Made by a program: the position numbers and the translations under genes. From a virus, in IMG/VR virus record IMGVR_UViG_3300032299_001203, positions 40,087 through 104,086 of that record: 64,000 nt of DNA, one strand, 5' to 3'. The notes under the pieces were generated by a model. It was not told the DNA's origin. It worked only from the letters and a program-made list of their open reading frames with translations, and did not search any database. Below, piece by piece: positions 38,185-46,460 of this stretch. Position 1 is the first letter of the stretch, and each line of letters begins with the position of its first letter.

Positions 38185-38604
38185 ATGAACGATTTGAATA
38201 AAAATTTATCTGATGTTTTTGATATTACTCCTATACCAGAAGAAAAAAAAGAAAAACTTCCGGTACTACAAGCACACTATAACGAGCCTGATTTAAAACA
38301 AGACCTTACCGATGCATATCAACAATCAAGAGAAAACCTACAAGGTCTTATTGACCAAGGTCAAGAAGCAATGCATGAGATACTTAACATCGCTAAAGCA
38401 GGACAGCATCCCCGTGCTTTTGAAGTATATGGCACATTACTCAAAAATGTGGTAGACGCCAATAAAGAATTGTTGGCTATACAAAAACAAATGCGTGAGA
38501 TGGATGAAAACGCTAAAAAAGATAAAGGTGGTACCAATATTGATAAAGCCATCTTTATTGGTTCTACCGCTGAGTTGAATAAACTCATTAAAGGCAAAGA
38601 GTAA
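38185..38604 (+). CDS. gp16: Small terminase subunit gp16
   Basis: The regulatory DNA-packaging subunit, which in T4 forms rings that stimulate gp17. The 139 residues are almost all helical, with the central coiled coil DAYQQSRENLQGLIDQGQEAM and the family-typical HPRAFEVYGTLLKNVVDANKELL. It ends with GSTAELNKLIKG. Size (T4 about 164) and the position directly before gp17, with a TAATG overlap, agree. No clear ribosome site precedes its ATG. Confidence 0.9.
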   Translation: MNDLNKNLSDVFDITPIPEEKKEKLPVLQAHYNEPDLKQDLTDAYQQSRENLQGLIDQGQEAMHEILNIAKAGQHPRAFEVYGTLLKNVVDANKELLAIQKQMREMDENAKKDKGGTNIDKAIFIGSTAELNKLIKGKE

Positions 38605-40286
38605 TGGCCACTCAAAATAAAGATTCTTATCGTGACAATCCGTTATTAAAAAAAGTAGGCGTTGAACACAAATATACAGAAGAACAGGTTCAAGAATATA
38701 TAAAATGTTCTAAAGATCCTGTATATTTCTGTATAAATTATATTAAAATTGTAAACGTAGATGAAGGCCTCATCAATTTTAATATGTGGGGCTTTCAGAA
38801 AGAAATGATTAATCTGTTTAAAGATAATCGTTTTGTTATCACTAAATGTCCTCGTCAGGTTGGCAAAACAACCACTACGGTTGGATATCTTCTTTGGGCA
38901 ACCATTTTTACCGATTCACAAAACGTAGCCGTTCTGGCAAATAAAGGCTCATTGGCTCGTGATATTCTATCCAAGTATCAACTGGCATATGAAAACTTAC
39001 CACAATGGCTCCAACAAGGTGTGGTGACATGGAACAAGGGTAATGTAGAACTAGAGAACGGGTCTAAGGTTATTGCGGCCAGTACGTCATCCTCAGCAAT
39101 CCGAGGTGGTTCTTTTAACATTGTGTTCTTGGACGAATTCGCTTTCGTACCAAACAATATTGCCAACGAGTTTTTTAACTCTGTTTATCCTGTAATTTCT
39201 TCTGGTAAATCTTCCAAAATTATTATTGTTTCCACGCCAAATGGTATGAATCTATTCTATAAGTTATGGATGGATTCACTAGAAGGTCGAAACAACTACA
39301 AAAATTTTCAAATTCATTGGTCAATGGTACCAGGTCGAGATGATGCTTGGAAAGAAGAAACAATTCGTAATACCTCTGAGAGGCAGTTTGCACAAGAGTT
39401 TGAAACCGAGTTTTTAGGATCATCAAACACTCTTATTTCTGGTTACAAACTACAGCAATTAAGATATATTAATCCAATTGCCGAGCATGATAAGATGAAA
39501 ATATATGAACATCCAATCAAAGAAGGTACAGAAAACAAATCAGACCACTTATACTGTATTTGTGTGGATGTATCAGAAGGTAAAAATTTAGATTCTTCCG
39601 CCTTTTCGGTAATAGATATATCTTCAACACCATATAAACAGGTGGCCACATATAATAGTTCTTCAATATCGCCAATACTATTCCCCACCGTAATCTACAA
39701 TGCGGCCAAATTGTATAACGATGCTTACGTTTTGGTAGAAATAAACAATAATCCTCAAGTGGCCGACATACTACACCAAGACCTTGAGTATGAAAATCTA
39801 TTAAAGGTGTTTACTGGCAATAAAAAACCACAACAATTGTCAGCTGGTTTTGCCAGAGGTGTACAAATGGGTCTTAAAATGTCGCCACAGGTGAAGCAAA
39901 TTGGTTGTTCAAACCTTAAAACATTAATAGAAGGTGATAAATTATTAATTAATGATTTTGATACTTATTCAGAATTGACCACTTTTGAACAATATAAAAC
40001 TTCTTTTTCTGCGGCCGATGGAGCTAATGATGATAATGTAATGACTTTAGTTATTTTTGCTTGGGCTGCCACTCAAAAATACTTTAGAGAAATAGTAAAC
40101 CATGATCTTAGAAAACAGATTCAATTGGAAAATATGAATCAAATTGATGAAGAGGTTCTACCTGAACCCATTATTGATGACGGTACAAAACCAGATTTTA
40201 TGATTGAGGGTGGAGATTTATGGGAAGTTGCTAATGGTGGTGACACTTATGCAAATTATAGTGCCAAATGGTTCAAGGATCTATAA
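38604..40286 (+). CDS. gp17: Large terminase (packaging ATPase/nuclease) gp17
   Basis: The DNA-packaging motor. Walker A-like CPRQVGKTT (residues 82-90; T4 SRQLGKTT), Walker B IVFLDE (173-178) with the catalytic Glu, and coupling motif IVSTPNG (208-214) define the ATPase. The RNase H-like nuclease follows with acidic residues in CVDVSEG (Asp322), LVEINN (Glu379) and DGANDDN near the end. Length 560 against T4 610. The gene is coupled to gp16 by TAATG. Confidence 0.95.
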   Translation: MATQNKDSYRDNPLLKKVGVEHKYTEEQVQEYIKCSKDPVYFCINYIKIVNVDEGLINFNMWGFQKEMINLFKDNRFVITKCPRQVGKTTTTVGYLLWATIFTDSQNVAVLANKGSLARDILSKYQLAYENLPQWLQQGVVTWNKGNVELENGSKVIAASTSSSAIRGGSFNIVFLDEFAFVPNNIANEFFNSVYPVISSGKSSKIIIVSTPNGMNLFYKLWMDSLEGRNNYKNFQIHWSMVPGRDDAWKEETIRNTSERQFAQEFETEFLGSSNTLISGYKLQQLRYINPIAEHDKMKIYEHPIKEGTENKSDHLYCICVDVSEGKNLDSSAFSVIDISSTPYKQVATYNSSSISPILFPTVIYNAAKLYNDAYVLVEINNNPQVADILHQDLEYENLLKVFTGNKKPQQLSAGFARGVQMGLKMSPQVKQIGCSNLKTLIEGDKLLINDFDTYSELTTFEQYKTSFSAADGANDDNVMTLVIFAWAATQKYFREIVNHDLRKQIQLENMNQIDEEVLPEPIIDDGTKPDFMIEGGDLWEVANGGDTYANYSAKWFKDL

Positions 40287-40298
40287 ATCCTATGATTG

Positions 40299-40305
40299 AT
40301 AAATA
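40299..40305 (+). promoter_or_regulatory. Late promoter motif ATAAATA upstream of gp18
   Basis: In the 70-base gap between gp17 and gp18, 51 bases before the gp18 ATG. It is preceded by G rather than T. The leader then has AAGGAG before gp18. Sheath protein is needed in large amounts, which fits a dedicated late promoter. Confidence 0.45.
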
Positions 40306-40356
40306 TTGCTATGGTATCATAACTGCCAGAATAACATCATATTTAAGGAGAATAAA

Positions 40357-42060
40357 ATGGCGTTTCAAATCTCTCCAGGCGTAAATGTTTCCGAGGTTGA
40401 CTTAACTACAGTCGTTCCTTCGATTCTAACTACGGCCGGTGCTTTTGTTGGAAATTTTGCGTGGGGACCAGCAAAAAAAATAATTCTTGTAGACAGCGAA
40501 GCAACTTTAAAACAAACATTTACAGGTCCAACTGAAAATACAGCTGCATCCTTTTTTACTGCAGCAAGTTTTTTATCATATGGAAATAATTTAAGCGTTG
40601 TTCGAGCTGTTGAAGCTAACGTATCTAATGCAACAGCAAATTCAGTATTACAAATTGCAAACGAAGATGTATTCCAATATCTTTATTTAAATAACGATAA
40701 TAGAAATTTATATGGTGCTTTTACTGCTCGATATCCTGGTTCTTTAGGCAATTCTTTAGATGTTCACGTTTGTGCAAATACATCACTATTCAGCTCTTGG
40801 TCATATAAATCGTATTTTACCAGTGCACCAGGAACTTCTGGATATGCGGAATCAGTTGGAGGTTCTAATGATGAACTCCACGTTGTTGTAGTAGATTCTG
40901 GCGGTAAATTTACCGGATCACGAGGAACTGTATTAGAAACTTATGCGTTTTTGTCGAGAGCATCTGATGCTTCAATCAATGGTTCTTCAAATTATTATAA
41001 AAATGTAATTTTTGATAAATCAAAATACGTTTATGCTATGGATCCTCCAAGTTATGGTGCTACTTATTTGTCTTGGGGAACTTCAGCTGCAAATACTAAT
41101 TTTACAAATTTAACAACAAATTTAAGTATTCCTTTAGCTGATGCTTCTTTGGTTGAATTTGTTGATGATGCTGTTCCTGCATTAAATCAATATCAACAAG
41201 GTTATGATTTGTTCGCCAATAAAGAAGAAACTAATATTTCTTTAGTTTTAACTGGTGGCGCTACTGTAGAATTACAACAATATGTTATTGATAACATTGT
41301 AAATTTACGAAAAGATTGTGTAGCATTTATTTCACCTCCATTTACTTCAATTGATGGCATTGGAGAAACTCCTACAGCAGGTATTACAACATGGTTAGCA
41401 TCGTTAGCTCGATCAAGTTCATATGTTGTAGCTGATAGTGGATTTAAATATATGTACGACAAATATAACAACAAGTATCGTTGGATACCACTTAACGGTG
41501 ACGTTGCTGGTCTATGTGTAAACACAGATACAGTTCGTGATCCATGGTTCTCGCCTGCTGGATTGAATCGTGGTCAACTTAAAAATGCAATTAAATTGGC
41601 CTGGAATCCAAATAAAACTCAAAGAGATGTATTATATTCGGCTGGTGTTAATCCTGTTATATCTTTGGCTGGCCAAGGAATTGTTTTGTTTGGCGATAAA
41701 ACATTACAATCAAAACCGTCCGCATTTGACCGAATCAATGTCCGTAGATTGTTTATTGTTCTTGAAAAAGCAATTGCTGAAGCTGCAAAATATTCATTGT
41801 TTGAATATAACGATGAATTTACACGAGCTCAGTTTGTTGCACTAGTAACTCCTTTCTTACGAGATGTTCAAGGTCGCCGTGGTATAACAGACTTTAAGGT
41901 TGTATGTGATACAACAAATAATACTCCACAAGTTATTGATTCTAATCAATTTGTTGGTGATATTTTCATCAAACCTGCTCGTTCAGTCAATTTCATCCAA
42001 TTGAACTTTGTTGCTGTTGGAACTGGTGTTGACTTCACAACAGTTGTTGGTGCTGTCTAA
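40357..42060 (+). CDS. gp18: Tail sheath protein gp18
   Basis: The contractile tail sheath. The frame is open from 40306, but the start at 40357 is preceded by AAGGAG at a good distance and gives the family-typical N-terminus MAFQISPGVNVSEVDLT. Further landmarks: GAFVGNFAWGP, the DPWFSPAGLNRG block (about residue 393) and GRRGITDFKVVCD near the C-terminus, which are conserved sheath segments. 567 residues against T4 659, lacking part of the surface domains. Confidence 0.95.
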   Translation: MAFQISPGVNVSEVDLTTVVPSILTTAGAFVGNFAWGPAKKIILVDSEATLKQTFTGPTENTAASFFTAASFLSYGNNLSVVRAVEANVSNATANSVLQIANEDVFQYLYLNNDNRNLYGAFTARYPGSLGNSLDVHVCANTSLFSSWSYKSYFTSAPGTSGYAESVGGSNDELHVVVVDSGGKFTGSRGTVLETYAFLSRASDASINGSSNYYKNVIFDKSKYVYAMDPPSYGATYLSWGTSAANTNFTNLTTNLSIPLADASLVEFVDDAVPALNQYQQGYDLFANKEETNISLVLTGGATVELQQYVIDNIVNLRKDCVAFISPPFTSIDGIGETPTAGITTWLASLARSSSYVVADSGFKYMYDKYNNKYRWIPLNGDVAGLCVNTDTVRDPWFSPAGLNRGQLKNAIKLAWNPNKTQRDVLYSAGVNPVISLAGQGIVLFGDKTLQSKPSAFDRINVRRLFIVLEKAIAEAAKYSLFEYNDEFTRAQFVALVTPFLRDVQGRRGITDFKVVCDTTNNTPQVIDSNQFVGDIFIKPARSVNFIQLNFVAVGTGVDFTTVVGAV

Positions 42061-42066
42061 TAAATA
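42060..42066 (+). promoter_or_regulatory. Late-promoter-like motif ATAAATA upstream of gp19
   Basis: Starts on the last base of the gp18 stop codon and ends 23 bases before the gp19 ATG; AGGAG lies at 42078-42082. Good spacing for a T4-type late promoter giving extra tube protein. Confidence 0.45.
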
Positions 42067-42089
42067 CTAAGAATAATAGGAGAAATTAA

Positions 42090-42632
42090 ATGGCATTCAA
42101 TGTAGCAGAATTTAGAGCAAATATGATTGGTGACGGAGCTCGTCCTAATCTATTCAAGGTCTCTTTAACATTTCCAACAGTAGCAGCAAACGGTGTTGCA
42201 GCTGGCCAAAAAACAACTTTTATGGCCAAAACAGCACAATTACCTGGTTCAACAATTAATAGCTTTCCATTGTATTACTTTGGACGTGAATTAAAGTTTG
42301 CTGGTAATAGAACATTTACAGATTGGACATTACAAATTATTAATGACGAAGATTTTTTAATTCGCAATGCATTAGAATCGTGGATGAATTCAATCAACAG
42401 TCATGTATCTAACGTAAGAAATCCTAATGCTGTAAATCCTTCAAACTATTCAGTTGATGCCGAAGTTACTCAATATGGTAAAGCCGGACAAGAATTGAAG
42501 AAATATAAATTTGTTGGTGTGTTTCCTGTAGACGTGGCTCCAATTGATTTAGATTGGGGTTCAAATGATTCTATTGAAGAATATGCAGCAACATTTGCAT
42601 TTCAATATTGGGAAACAGATACTACTTCTTAA
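42090..42632 (+). CDS. gp19: Tail tube protein gp19
   Basis: The inner tail tube. MAFNVAEFRANMIGDGARPNLFKVSLTFP, AKTAQLPGSTINSFPLYYFGRELKFAG and FTDWTLQIINDEDFLIRNALESWMNSIN, read in parts, are classic gp19 blocks. 180 residues against T4 163. A strong AGGAG ribosome site and position after gp18 and before gp20 confirm it. Confidence 0.95.
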   Translation: MAFNVAEFRANMIGDGARPNLFKVSLTFPTVAANGVAAGQKTTFMAKTAQLPGSTINSFPLYYFGRELKFAGNRTFTDWTLQIINDEDFLIRNALESWMNSINSHVSNVRNPNAVNPSNYSVDAEVTQYGKAGQELKKYKFVGVFPVDVAPIDLDWGSNDSIEEYAATFAFQYWETDTTS

Positions 42633-42644
42633 TATGTTTTTTAT

Positions 42645-42663
42645 ATGGGGTATTTTACCCCAT
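42645..42663 (+). terminator. Hairpin after gp19 (weak terminator or processing site)
   Basis: ATGGGGTA (42645-42652) pairs with TACCCCAT (42656-42663) around a TTT loop, 8 perfect pairs. Only a broken T-rich stretch (TTATGTTT) follows, so termination would be partial. It could adjust the ratio of gp19 to gp20. Confidence 0.45.
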
Positions 42664-42695
42664 TTATGTTTAATTGAATTGGAAAAGTAAATAAT

Positions 42696-44390
42696 ATGGC
42701 AGCTAATAAATTCTCTCTTTTTGGTTTCACAATCGCACGGGATAAAGCCGAGAGTGATCAGTCGGCGCAACAATCTTTTACATCACCGGCTAATGAGGAT
42801 GGTGCATTAACAATACAATCGGCCGCTTATTATGGAACTTATGTTGATCTGGATGGTACAGCAAAAAATGAAGTAGAGTTGATTTCTCGTTATAGAGAAA
42901 TGGCTATGCAACCAGAAATAGAATCGGCTATTGATGATATTGTAAACGAAGCTATTGTAAAAGATGATGATGGTCAAGTTACCAATATTGTTTTGGATAA
43001 TTTGAACCAACCAGATAAAATTAAAAAGGCGATTAAAGAAGAATTTCAAAATATTTTAAGAATATTAAATTATAATAATATGGCTCAAGATATTTTTCGC
43101 CGGTATTATATTGATGGTAGATTGTTTTATAATATTATTATCGATAAAGAGAATCCAGTTGCAGGTATTAAAGAACTACGGTACATTGATCCACGTAAAT
43201 TGAGAAAAGTACGTGAATTAAAAAAACAAAAAGATGATAAAACTGGTGCAGAAGTTGTGAATGTGGCCAATGAGTATTACATTTTTAACGACAAAGTGGT
43301 TACCGGCAGTTCTACTAATTATGGTCCTATTGGTGTACGAATTACAACTGATTCTATTATATCTGTTGTTTCTGGTTTAATGGATTCTCGCCGTGCTGTG
43401 GTATTATCTTACTTACACAAGGCGATTAAGCCACTTAATCAGTTAAGAATGATAGAAGATGCGACAGTTATCTATCGTATCTCACGTGCACCAGAGCGCC
43501 GTATATTTTATATTGACGTAGGTAATTTGCCTAAATTAAAAGCAGAACAGTATCTTCGTGATATTATGGTCAAATATAAAAACAAACTTGTGTATGATGC
43601 CAACACAGGTGAAGTTCGTGATGACCGTAAATTCTTATCTATGATGGAAGATTTTTGGTTGCCACGCCGTGAAGGTGGTAAAGGCACAGAGATTACAACA
43701 TTACCTGGTGGACAAAACTTGGGTGAGTTGGAAGATGTAAAATATTTTCAAAAGAAATTGTATCAATCGTTAAGTGTTCCTATTTCTCGATTAGAACCTA
43801 ATCAAGGTTTTTCAATTGGTCGAGTTGCAGAAGTTACACGAGATGAATTAAAGTTTGCTAAATTTGTTGATAGAGTTCGTAATAAGTTTTCAGATATTTT
43901 TGATCAAGCTTTACGTGTGCAATGCGTATTAAAAGGCATTTGTACCAATGAAGAATGGTCTTTATTTAAAGAAAACATTCATTATGATTTTATTAAAGAT
44001 AACAACTTTAGTGAATTAAAAGAAGCTGAGTTAATGACCAACAGATTACAGTTGTTGAGTTCTGTTGATCCCTATACAGGTCGGTATTTTTCTCAGGCAT
44101 GGATACAACGAAATGTATTGCGTTTAAATGATGATGAAATTAAACGTATGCAAGAAGAAATTGATGAAGAAAAAGAAGCTGGTCTTGGATTGCCTGTTGG
44201 TGTTATGAATGACGTAGCACAACAAACTATGATGTCACAGGTGCCTGCTCAACCACAAAATCCAGATGACCAAGAACATCAAATGGATATGCAACAACAA
44301 GCAGCTGATCAAGCAATGCAACAAGCAAAAGCGGCTTCTAAAGTTAAAGAGTCTACCGGAACATTTGGTAAATTAAAACAAATGCTATAA
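42696..44390 (+). CDS. gp20: Portal protein gp20
   Basis: The portal ring at the special head vertex. Conserved T4-family segments: LISRYREMAMQPEIESAIDDIVNEAI, DIFRRYYIDGRLFYNIIID, the block YIDPRKLRKVRE, APERRIFYIDVGNLP, LPRREGGKGTEITTLPGG and NKFSDIFDQALRVQ. 564 residues against T4 524, with a Gln-rich C-terminal tail (about residues 500-550). The widely used g20 marker region is intact. Confidence 0.95.
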   Translation: MAANKFSLFGFTIARDKAESDQSAQQSFTSPANEDGALTIQSAAYYGTYVDLDGTAKNEVELISRYREMAMQPEIESAIDDIVNEAIVKDDDGQVTNIVLDNLNQPDKIKKAIKEEFQNILRILNYNNMAQDIFRRYYIDGRLFYNIIIDKENPVAGIKELRYIDPRKLRKVRELKKQKDDKTGAEVVNVANEYYIFNDKVVTGSSTNYGPIGVRITTDSIISVVSGLMDSRRAVVLSYLHKAIKPLNQLRMIEDATVIYRISRAPERRIFYIDVGNLPKLKAEQYLRDIMVKYKNKLVYDANTGEVRDDRKFLSMMEDFWLPRREGGKGTEITTLPGGQNLGELEDVKYFQKKLYQSLSVPISRLEPNQGFSIGRVAEVTRDELKFAKFVDRVRNKFSDIFDQALRVQCVLKGICTNEEWSLFKENIHYDFIKDNNFSELKEAELMTNRLQLLSSVDPYTGRYFSQAWIQRNVLRLNDDEIKRMQEEIDEEKEAGLGLPVGVMNDVAQQTMMSQVPAQPQNPDDQEHQMDMQQQAADQAMQQAKAASKVKESTGTFGKLKQML

Positions 44391-44393
44391 ATA
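44386..44393 (+). promoter_or_regulatory. Late promoter TATAAATA overlapping the gp20 stop
   Basis: An exact T4 late consensus that includes the gp20 TAA and lies 18 bases before the ATG at 44412. The gap holds a GGAG ribosome site. It would start the prohead-core transcript. Confidence 0.5.
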
Positions 44394-44411
44394 TTTTGAA
44401 TGGAGATAATA

Positions 44412-44651
44412 ATGGAAAATACAAGAGCAATTATTGATTACGCTTTTGACGACAATGCAAAAGATATGCGTGATGCACTTTATAGTGACATACAAGATAG
44501 AGTAATGGCACATTTGGATGCTCAAAAGCAACAAATTGCACAAAACATATTAAGTCCGGCTGAAGATCCGTTGGCCACGGCACAAGATGTGGCGGTAGAA
44601 CCGGCAGAAGAACAAGACCAAGAACAGGAACAAGAGAGTGAAAACACTTAA
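44412..44651 (+). CDS. gp67: Prohead core protein, gp67-like, 79 aa
   Basis: ATG 44412 has GGAG at 44402-44405, so it is preferred to the in-frame ATG at 44400. The layout is that of T4 gp67: a helical start (DDNAKDMRDALYSDIQDRV, then LDAQKQQIAQNIL; T4 has AMAARTIDLIKEEKIALARNFL) and a very acidic tail (EPAEEQDQEQEQESENT). 79 residues against 80 in T4. In T4 it is part of the internal head core and is cut by gp21. Confidence 0.75.
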   Translation: MENTRAIIDYAFDDNAKDMRDALYSDIQDRVMAHLDAQKQQIAQNILSPAEDPLATAQDVAVEPAEEQDQEQEQESENT

Positions 44652-44859
44652 AGAGTTTTGCAACCTCTACGAAAAAAAGAATAAGGCTGAGCAAGATCCG
44701 CCAAATATTCTAATAATGAAACGACAATCCATTAGGTTGTTTCCTAATGGCCAAAAAGTAGCATTGTATTATGTGGATAAAATTAATAAATATGTGACCA
44801 TACCATACGAATCTATGACATGGTCCTCTTCCATACCAGAAGAATTTAAACAGGAATAA
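44638..44859 (+). CDS. Small conserved protein, 73 aa (GTG start)
   Basis: Starts with GTG at 44638, inside the end of the gp67-like gene (14-base overlap), with AGGA at 44626-44629. The N-terminus KTLKEFCNLYEK is a start typical of small T4-like phage proteins. The body (MKRQSIRLFPNGQKVALYYVDKINKYVTIPYE) looks like a small beta fold. Its role is unknown; it lies among prohead-core genes. Confidence 0.55.
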   Translation: MKTLKEFCNLYEKKNKAEQDPPNILIMKRQSIRLFPNGQKVALYYVDKINKYVTIPYESMTWSSSIPEEFKQE

Positions 44860-44862
44860 AAA

Positions 44863-45387
44863 ATGCCAAACTCATTTACATATCAGGTTATTAAAGATAC
44901 TACAGAAACGGCCGTAATTAAAATTACTGGTAATTTTGATGGTTCAGGACAAGAAGATAATTCTGCACGGATTACAGCAAACTCATTGTATGGAGCTTTA
45001 GATGCAAATAATGTTCCGTTAGGTTCAAGTTTAAGTCAAAGTAATACGGCAAAACCATTTTATGGACTATCCGTGAATCGTTTGTGGTATACTATTCCTT
45101 CAGGAACATTGGTTCAGTTGTATTGGACTGCATCGACCAATGCACCTATATGTAATCTTGTTGCTAGTGGTGAGTTTGATGGAACATCACAATGGGCTAC
45201 CATTCAAAACAACGCACAAGGAACTGCAGGTTGCAACGGAAATATTGGCATCTCAACAAAAGGAATGGGAGCCAACAGTGCTTATACAATTATGTTAGAT
45301 GTGCGTAAACATAACGAATATTACCAGCGTGGTCAGTTTAATGATCCTGCTGCATTCAATTATGGCGATTACTCAATAGATCCGTAA
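44863..45387 (+). CDS. Virion structural protein, 174 aa
   Basis: A beta-rich protein (FTYQVIKDTTETAVIKITGNFDGSG, then GTLVQLYWTASTNAPICNL, MGANSAYTIMLDVRKHNEYYQRG) of a type seen among head genes in T4-like marine phages. T4 has no counterpart. It lies between prohead-core genes and is coupled to the next gene by TAATG. A capsid decoration role is possible but not shown. Confidence 0.55.
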   Translation: MPNSFTYQVIKDTTETAVIKITGNFDGSGQEDNSARITANSLYGALDANNVPLGSSLSQSNTAKPFYGLSVNRLWYTIPSGTLVQLYWTASTNAPICNLVASGEFDGTSQWATIQNNAQGTAGCNGNIGISTKGMGANSAYTIMLDVRKHNEYYQRGQFNDPAAFNYGDYSIDP

Positions 45388-45779
45388 TGAAAGATTTTGT
45401 TACCAAATTATTGTCTGGTAATTTAATAGAGGCAAAAGAATTATTAGATAAACGTATTGAAGAATTGATTAATGAAAAATTTAACCAAATTCAGGAACGT
45501 TTGGCTAATGAAATAGCTGAAGGTAATATACAAAAAATAGGAAGAACAAGCCTTGTTCGTATACGATTCCGTAAAGGAAAAATTCAACGAAGGGTTAAGA
45601 AGTCGGCGGTATCGGGTTTCACGATTCGTGGTGGTCGTTTAGTAAGAATGTCACCACAAGAACGTAGGCGGAGATCAATGGCTGCCAGACGTTCTAAGTT
45701 TAAACGAAAAAGTAAATTAAGACAGTCGTTAAGAAAACGGCAAATATCTTTAAGAAAACGAAAGGCAATGGGACTATAA
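45387..45779 (+). CDS. Basic prohead-core-like protein, 130 aa (possible gp68)
   Basis: The N-terminal third is helical and mixed-charge (LLSGNLIEAKELLDKRIEELINEKF). The C-terminal half is extremely basic (SPQERRRRSMAARRSKFKRK, then KLRQSLRKRQISLRKRKAM). Position after a gp67-like gene and before gp21 is that of T4 gp68, an internal core component, but the sequence match is not certain. It could bind DNA or the acidic gp22/gp67 core. It is coupled to gp21 by TAATG. Confidence 0.55.
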   Translation: MKDFVTKLLSGNLIEAKELLDKRIEELINEKFNQIQERLANEIAEGNIQKIGRTSLVRIRFRKGKIQRRVKKSAVSGFTIRGGRLVRMSPQERRRRSMAARRSKFKRKSKLRQSLRKRQISLRKRKAMGL

Positions 45780-46423
45780 TGAAGTTAATTACAGAAGTCA
45801 CCGAAACATTACAATATCTTGCTGAAGATAAAGACGGCAAAAAAACTTTGTTTATCGAAGGTCCATTTCTTCAAGCAGAAGTGGTAAACCGTAATGGTCG
45901 TAAATATCTGAAAGAGACCATGGCCAAAGAAGTACAAAGATATACAGAAAATTACATTAATAAAAATCGTGCCTTTGGTGAGCTGGGTCATCCAGACACA
46001 CCATCTATCAATCTCGACAGAGTTTCACACATGGTTGTGGGTCTCCGTCAAGAAGGTAATGATTGGATTGGCAAAGCAAAGATTCTTGACACCCCTATGG
46101 GTAACATTGTTAAGAGCCTAATCGAAGGTGGCGCACAAATTGGTGTGTCGTCCCGTGGTATGGGTTCTCTTAAAAATGTTAATGGTGTTAACATAGTTCA
46201 AGATGATTTTCATCTAGCCACAGCGGCGGATATTGTAGCAGACCCTTCTGCTCCAAATGCTTTCGTTCAAGGTATTATGGAAGGCAAAGAGTGGGTATTA
46301 GTCAACGGTGTATGGACCGAACAGCAATTCTCTGAAGCCAAACAGGCAATTAAAAAGGCCTCGCAAAGGGAAATTGAGGAAGTGAGTCTACGCATTTGGG
46401 AATCACTCGTAAAAAAACTTTAA
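45779..46423 (+). CDS. gp21: Prohead core protease gp21
   Basis: The maturation serine protease that cuts core and capsid proteins after assembly. FIEGPFLQAEVVNRNGRKY begins the fold; catalytic His71 is in FGELGHP and the catalytic Ser is in GVSSRGMGS (Ser124/125). The block DFHLATAADIVADPSAPNAFV is typical of the family. 214 residues against T4 212. Confidence 0.93.
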   Translation: MKLITEVTETLQYLAEDKDGKKTLFIEGPFLQAEVVNRNGRKYLKETMAKEVQRYTENYINKNRAFGELGHPDTPSINLDRVSHMVVGLRQEGNDWIGKAKILDTPMGNIVKSLIEGGAQIGVSSRGMGSLKNVNGVNIVQDDFHLATAADIVADPSAPNAFVQGIMEGKEWVLVNGVWTEQQFSEAKQAIKKASQREIEEVSLRIWESLVKKL

Positions 46424-46424
46424 A

Positions 46425-46432
46425 TATAAATA
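46425..46432 (+). promoter_or_regulatory. Late promoter TATAAATA upstream of gp22
   Basis: Exact T4 late consensus, just after the gp21 stop, 28 bases before the gp22 ATG, with AAGGAG at 46446-46451. One of the clearest late promoters here; it would drive scaffold and major capsid protein. Confidence 0.6.
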
Positions 46433-46460
46433 TCCAATATAAATCAAGGAGATTTTCAAA

